From positions 17,131,552-17,195,551 of the forward strand of contig NC_061061.1 in NCBI RefSeq assembly GCF_021917145.1: DNA of 64,000 nt, in the 5' to 3' direction. Every line of letters begins with the position of its first letter. Position 1 is the stretch's first letter. This document shows positions 58,615-64,000 of this stretch, one piece after another. The DNA comes from Hypomesus transpacificus (lineage: Eukaryota; Chordata; Actinopteri; Osmeriformes; Osmeridae). A program made the translations under genes and the position numbers. Under the pieces are notes generated by a model. It searched no databases. It worked only from the letters and a program-made list of their open reading frames with translations, and was not told the origin of the DNA.

Positions 58615-60273
58615 CAGTGCCCTCCAAAAGTATTGGAACAGTGAGGCGAATTCCTTTATTTTTGCTGTAGACTGAAAACATTTGGGCTTGACATCAAATA
58701 ATGAACGTGAGACCAGAGATCAACGTTTCAGCTTTTATTTCCAGGTATTTACATCAGGATCTGATGCACAACTAAGAAAATATCACATTTTGTTTGAATC
58801 CACCCATTTGTCATGTGAGCAAAAGTATTGGAACAGATATACTTAAAACATATTTAAGTGAATAAGACTTAATATTTAGTTGCAAATCCTTTGCTTTCAA
58901 TAACTGCAGCAAGTCTGTGACCCATTGACGTCACCAAACTTTTGCATTCTTCCTTTTTGATGCTTTCCCAGGCTTTCACTGCAGCCTCTTTCAGTTGTTG
59001 TTTGTTTTGTGGGGTTCCTCCCTTCAGTCTCCTCTTAAGCAGGTAAAATGCATGCTCTATAGGGTTTAAGTCTGGAGATTGACTTGGCCAGTCTAATACC
59101 TTCCATTTCTTGCCCCTGATGAACTCCTTTGTTGTTTTGGCAGTGTGTTTTGGGTCGTTATCTTGCTGCATGATGAAGGCTCTGCCAATCAGTTTGGTTG
59201 CATCTTTCCTTAAATTGGCAGACAAAATGTTTCTGTAGACTTCCGAGTTCATTTTGCTGCTGCCATCATGTGTTACATCCTCAATGAAGATTAATGAGCC
59301 CGTCCTAGAAGAAGCCATGCAAGCCCAAGCCATGACATTACCTCCACCGTGTTTCACAGATGAGCTTGTGTGTTTGGGATCATGAGCAGTTCCTTTCTTT
59401 CTCCAAACTTTAGCCTTTCCATCACTTTGGTAAAAGTTAATCTTTGTCTCATCAGTCCATAAAACTTTGTCCCAGAATTTTTGAGGTTCATCTCTGTACT
59501 TTTTGGCAAATTCCAGCCTGGCCTTCCTATTCTTCTTGCTAATGAGTGGTTTGCATCTTCTGGTGTAGCCCTTGTACTTTTGTTCATGAAGTCTTCTGCG
59601 AACAGTAGATAGTGATACCTTCACTCCTGCCATCTGGAGGTTGTTGCTGATCTCACTAACAGTTGTTTTAGGGTCTTTCTTTACAGCTCTCACAATGTTG
59701 ATCATCAACTGCTGATGTTTTCCTTGGTCTACCTGTTCGACGTCTGTTACTTAGTACACCAGTAGTTTTCTTCTTCTTCAGGACATTCCAAATGGTTGTA
59801 CTGGCTATGGCCAATGTTTCTGCAATGGCTCTGATTGATTTTCCATCTTCTCTAAGACTCACAATTGCTTGTTTTTCACCCAAAGACAGCGCTCCGGTTT
59901 TCATGTTGTTTTCACCTCTGAATACAGTCTGCATAGACAAAACCTATCTTACCCAATCTGAACCTGAGTGTAGACATTCAGTGGTATTTATTGATTGAAT
60001 AATGTATGTAATAGGACACACCTGGGCAACAAAACACACCTGTCAGTCATATGTTCCAATACTTTTGCTCACGTGACAAATGGGTGGGTTCGAACAAAAA
60101 GGTGATATTTTCTAATTTGTGCATCAGATCCTGATGTAAATACCTGGAAATAAAAGCTGAAACGTTGATCTCTGGTTTCACATTCATCGTTTGATGTCAA
60201 GCCCAAATGTTTTCAGTCTACAGCAAAAATAAAGGAATTGGCCTCACTGTTCCAATACTTTTGGAGGGCACTG
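58615..60273 (-). mobile_element. Tc1-like DNA transposon, full length, with 222-bp terminal inverted repeats
   Basis: Both ends show CAGTGCCCTCCAAAAGTATT and its complement, flanked by TA (58613-58614 and 60274-60275), the Tc1/mariner target-site duplication. Inverted repeats span 58615-58836 and 60052-60273 and differ at a modest number of positions. Inner ends repeat AAAAGTATTGGAACA, giving the inner/outer binding-site layout typical of long-TIR Tc1 elements. The single gene, on the minus strand, is a DD34E transposase broken by a frameshift. The element is complete in structure but probably not autonomous. Confidence 0.95.
58869..59904 (-). pseudogene. Tc1-like DD34E transposase, frameshifted
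   Basis: The N-terminal part, from the ATG at 59904 (MKTGALSLGEKQAIVSLRED), encodes a helix-turn-helix domain and a GRPRK AT-hook-like motif. About 65 codons in, near 59705-59712, the frame shifts; the rest (to the TAA at 58871-58869) is open in another frame. That part holds the second HTH and the catalytic triad: Asp in LWTDETKI, Asp in MQQDNDPKHTAK, and Glu in SPDLNPIEHAF, with 34 residues between the last two. The break follows SAVDD and precedes MINIVRAVKKD, so the sequence lost looks short. Tc1 transposases cut and paste their element by binding its inverted repeats. This copy cannot make a full protein without frameshifting. Confidence 0.9.
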
Positions 60274-60275
60274 TA

Positions 60276-63200
60276 GGTATAATGGGATATGACTCATGTT
60301 ACTGTAGGTTGAACTGATCTCTTTAATAGACTTTCTGACATATGTATTCTTTAATAGCCTACTGTACAGATGTCTCCATCGTCATTAGTACTGTTAACTG
60401 TAAAATACTTAGGAAAGGGAGATTTTAAAACCATTACCATGGCAACGCACCAACCGTTCAAGCTTCCAAGGCTGTTTCTTTCTCAAAGCATGCGGATATA
60501 CAAGCTAAAGAGCTTTACATTACATTTGGTGGTTCCGTGTAGCATGACAAGTGTTCACCACCTTATGTGGGATCTATCGAGGAAGCTTGGGTGAGATCCT
60601 CTACCTTTTTAGATATATAGCCGACTCTTATCTTTTATTGTGTATTTGACTCGATCTCCACACAAGGCCGTTTGTTTCATGTACTGACAGCTATGACACA
60701 TATTTCCACCAAGTTGACCTTGCAGTTTAGAGCATAATAAAAGATGAACTCCTAGTCATGTTGCACATCAATACACGCTCCTTTGGAAGCTGATAAATGG
60801 TTCTGTTGCCCAAGGGAGCGAGGAAGGAAGGAGAGGGAGGGAGAGAAAGAGAGAGAAAACAATTGGCAAAAAACAAAAACAGCCCTGACTGGACTAGCAC
60901 TAATACCTAACACTAATACCTCTTTCATACTGACCATATCACACGGGTACACTTGGTATTTTTTTAAATACCAAGGTTATTCTCGAAACGGTTAGCTCCG
61001 CTCCAGTTCACTTACCCGTGTAGGCGAGGCGTTGGATAAGAGCCTCGTCCGACGATGCTCGGCTTCTAAAACAGAAACGCAAGTCCAACATCGCTGATTT
61101 GGAAACTTCCTATGATCGTGTAGAATAACAGAGCTTTTTGAATAAGCTTTTGCTTAGAATGTATGTAATTGTGACACAGCAAGAAGCAAGGGTAAATGGA
61201 GCATTGCCAAGATTGCTTTGTGAAATTGCTGCTCTAAATGACTCTTATGAGTTAACGATGTAAAAACCACAGTCATTCTTGAGTTCAAAACAGCTCTGTT
61301 GTAACGGTGGCAACATGATGCTGTAGGTGTAGAATACATGCCACAGGACTACAATCAGAAAAGATCATGTTCAGCCTAGATGGACGGTACATATAATACT
61401 CCAGAGTCATGTAGCTAGCATCAGATGTGGCACTGAGGTAACTGCCCTGCACATCACTCACGCACTAGCGGTTGGCATTGGCCTATAGAGATAGCCTAAT
61501 TAGTTTGTACCAGGAAGTCTGTGTTGGATGCGCTGGACAGCTAACAACCGCTAAGGCTATTTGACCTTGCAAGGTTACAGACAAACACTTGGATGTACAG
61601 ACCACGCCAGTTAACACGCCATAAACAAATGCACACAGCAGTAAATAGTGGATTGTTTGGTTGCCGGTGGAGATGGATTGTCCTTATGATCACTTAGGTT
61701 AGGTCAAAGGTTATCTGAGCTGTCTCTATAGAACAGGTCCGCTGTAAAGTAGACCAGCATGACCCTCTCAAGGCTGATATCGCGTCGTTGCCAATGACAT
61801 CAGCCTTATGACCCCTGACCTCCCCAGCTGGTCCATACAGACGTGACCACATGAGTCACAGCACTGCCCCTCTGAACCTATGAAATCCAGGTGGCGTCGA
61901 CCGTCTTCTAACCGTGACCCCCACACACCATTAACAAGCAGAGTCGAAGACCAGATGGCAGCCAACCGGAGCTTCACATGGGGGCTAATGTTGTTTACTG
62001 GTTGGTTTGGCTTTAGTGTCTCCGGCTGTTTCCTTCTTCTTGGACTGGATCACTTCTCACCGCAACTCTAATCTAGAGTCCACTACTCCGGCTGGCCCTT
62101 CCTGCTTGCCGATGATGAGAGTCGAGGCTTCATAAAGGCCAGTGCCGGTCGTAGCCCCGGAGTTTCAGTCCAGCTGTAGTCCAGAAGGTGGGTGGGAGTC
62201 ATTGGGCTAATGAGGATGTGATCTAGTCCAGGACTACGTTACCCTGAATCCTCAGCTCCCCTGCCAGGTTTGCAAGGCTGGAGCCACCAGTCAAGCCGGT
62301 GGCCTCGCTGGCGCAGAGCGCCTGGACGTATAACCCCCTGCTACTCCCTGCCTAATGGAGCAGAAACGATGGCCCTGTTTGCTCAACCGCCTGTCGGCTC
62401 CTGCTTTGCTCGGTTGGGGGTGCGGGGGGTGGGGGGGGCCAGGCAGGGGAGGGCTGACATTAGGACTCACACACGTGGCAACACACCCGAGTTGTGTGTG
62501 TGTGTGTGTGTGTGTCGCTTCGGCCGTAAAATAAAGCGTTGGGCCACTAATGGCTCTACCCAGTTAATGGAGTCATTAAGATTGAATTGCGGGTAGAGGT
62601 GGTGTGTGTGTGTTTTGTGTCATTGTGTATGTATGTGTGTGTGGGACCTAAGGGGTTCATTGTACATGGGCTTGGAGTAGCTATAAGGCAGTGTTTCCAG
62701 TAATATAATAGGTTCATATAGAGCTTTAGGCATGATTGACACTCTCCATATTAAAATTCATGAAAAAGGTCAGTCTTTAATGGTTTAATCAGGTTTGGGT
62801 GTAATACTTAGTGTGTAAGCTCAGGTGACACTTTTGGGCTGAGTTAATCGTTTTCCGTAGATTAAGGAGCTGAAAGCACGATGTCCCTAGAATGTTCACA
62901 GCAGGATGAGTAAAAGCCCTCATGCAGTCAGAGGTTGGGATGGGGGGGTGTGTGTGGAAGGTGGAGGAAAAGGTTAAGAAGGTTTGTTTGAGGATCTTAG
63001 CTTGAGAGGGCGTAAGCCTGTTGAAGGGCGTTGTGGGTATTATCGCGTGTTGAGTTTCGCTGGTGTGTGACGTAGTCTCATTAGGACTATGGCAGCAGTG
63101 CTGCGACCCTTAACCACTGGGCCTGGTTATGTCATGTCACTTGGGGCCAATCGGAGACACCACAGAACGACATGTCTAAAAAGTCCAGTGTAGTTTTACG

Positions 63201-64000
63201 AGGTTTGGGGGGGGGAGTTGGATATCGTGTGAGACATTGAGGACCAGCGTCTGAGATCCGATGTTACATTGTTCCCGAGCTCGTCACACGAGATGAAAGC
63301 TCCGCAAAGGGGATTCCTGCTATCTGGGTTCCAGAAGGGACATTATCTCTTGAAATGCTGTCCGAACCGACTCGTCCCAGAATGCAGTTACTGCCTACTA
63401 GCGTAGATCGAGGCTGAAAGTGGGAAAGGAAACGTCCGTGCTGTCTCTCTCCATCCAAACGTTTTAACCACGTCTGCAGGAAGTCCTCAACCAACCTAGA
63501 TCCACTGGAACTCTTGGTAATAGCGTGCACCGATTTCCCACCCTGCATTGCGGTTGACAGTATTTTTCGCAGTGAGACTGTGTATCACACAGAGTTTGTA
63601 CCGGGGACAGTGTGAGAGTTTGTGTGCTCACGTACCTGTGATGCTGACAGAGGATAATGACTGTTCCCATCATGGGGTCTGGAGGTGTCATGGGGTCTGG
63701 AAGTGTCACCGCCTCTCTCCGTTGTCTCCCCATCATTGGTCATTAGAGGGCACGAGGGCCCAGCCATCATCTTTACTGATGAGGACTACAACCCATCTGA
63801 AGTTCCCTTTAGGGGGAAAACAAATAATTGTGTTGTATTTACAAGTTCCTTTAGCGAAATGTAACTATGAACCTCAGCAAAGACAAGAAACTCAATGTCA
63901 TGTTTTGTGTTGTGTTTTATTCTATTTTGTTATATTCTATATTATATATATAGCTAATGTCACCTGACATCAGCAAGTGTACATTAGAACGGTAGCCTAT
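60276..64000. other. Window end, no recognised gene
   Basis: Mostly unique-looking sequence with short TG runs (62494-62514, 62600-62640) and a G run at 63207-63216. No coding exon, RNA gene or complete transposon could be supported on either strand. It may be intron of a gene whose coding exons lie beyond the window. Confidence 0.45.

Overview
The window is vertebrate nuclear DNA, almost certainly from a teleost fish. It holds multi-exon genes with GT/AG introns. Their reading frames match capicua, GSK3-alpha and ZNF526/ZNF574-type zinc-finger proteins, which are also neighbours on human chromosome 19q13. Introns and spacers are packed with CA, CT and GA microsatellites, G/C homopolymers, minisatellites, tRNA-derived SINE copies and Tc1/hAT-type DNA transposons, as is usual in fish. 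The species cannot be told from the sequence alone. Family assignments rest on remembered protein families, not on a search.

Layout. (1) 57-3226 (+): the last seven coding exons of cic, then a 3' UTR to about 5190. (2) 5379-6131: an AT-rich foldback element. (3) 6841-11498 (-): a complete seven-coding-exon, 19-finger gene of the ZNF526/ZNF574 family, convergent with cic. (4) 11717-12698: a non-autonomous TIR transposon, then a gene-free promoter region. (5) 13899-22859 (+): a complete ten-exon gsk3a, 440 aa, with a long 3' UTR ending near 25.9 kb. (6) 27786-29107 (-): a three-exon THAP-domain gene, 228 aa. (7) 31601-45171 (+): a nine-coding-exon gene for a 1,031-aa, 18-finger protein, a divergent second member of the ZNF526/574 family. 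Its introns carry two very large 18-bp minisatellites. (8) 45.6-64 kb: no coding gene recognised. There are CpG-containing candidate 5' non-coding exons near 52.0-52.36 kb, and one Tc1-like element with 222-bp inverted repeats and a frameshifted transposase at 58615-60273.

How the genes relate. cic (transcriptional repressor downstream of RTK/ERK), gsk3a (kinase in Wnt and insulin signalling) and the zinc-finger genes form a conserved linkage group, not an operon. No CRISPR array, operon, phage, viral or bacterial system is present. The features most likely to be undescribed are the 982-bp TIR element with seven copies of one internal motif, the 750-bp foldback element, and the zinc-finger gene that combines tail signatures of both ZNF526 and ZNF574.
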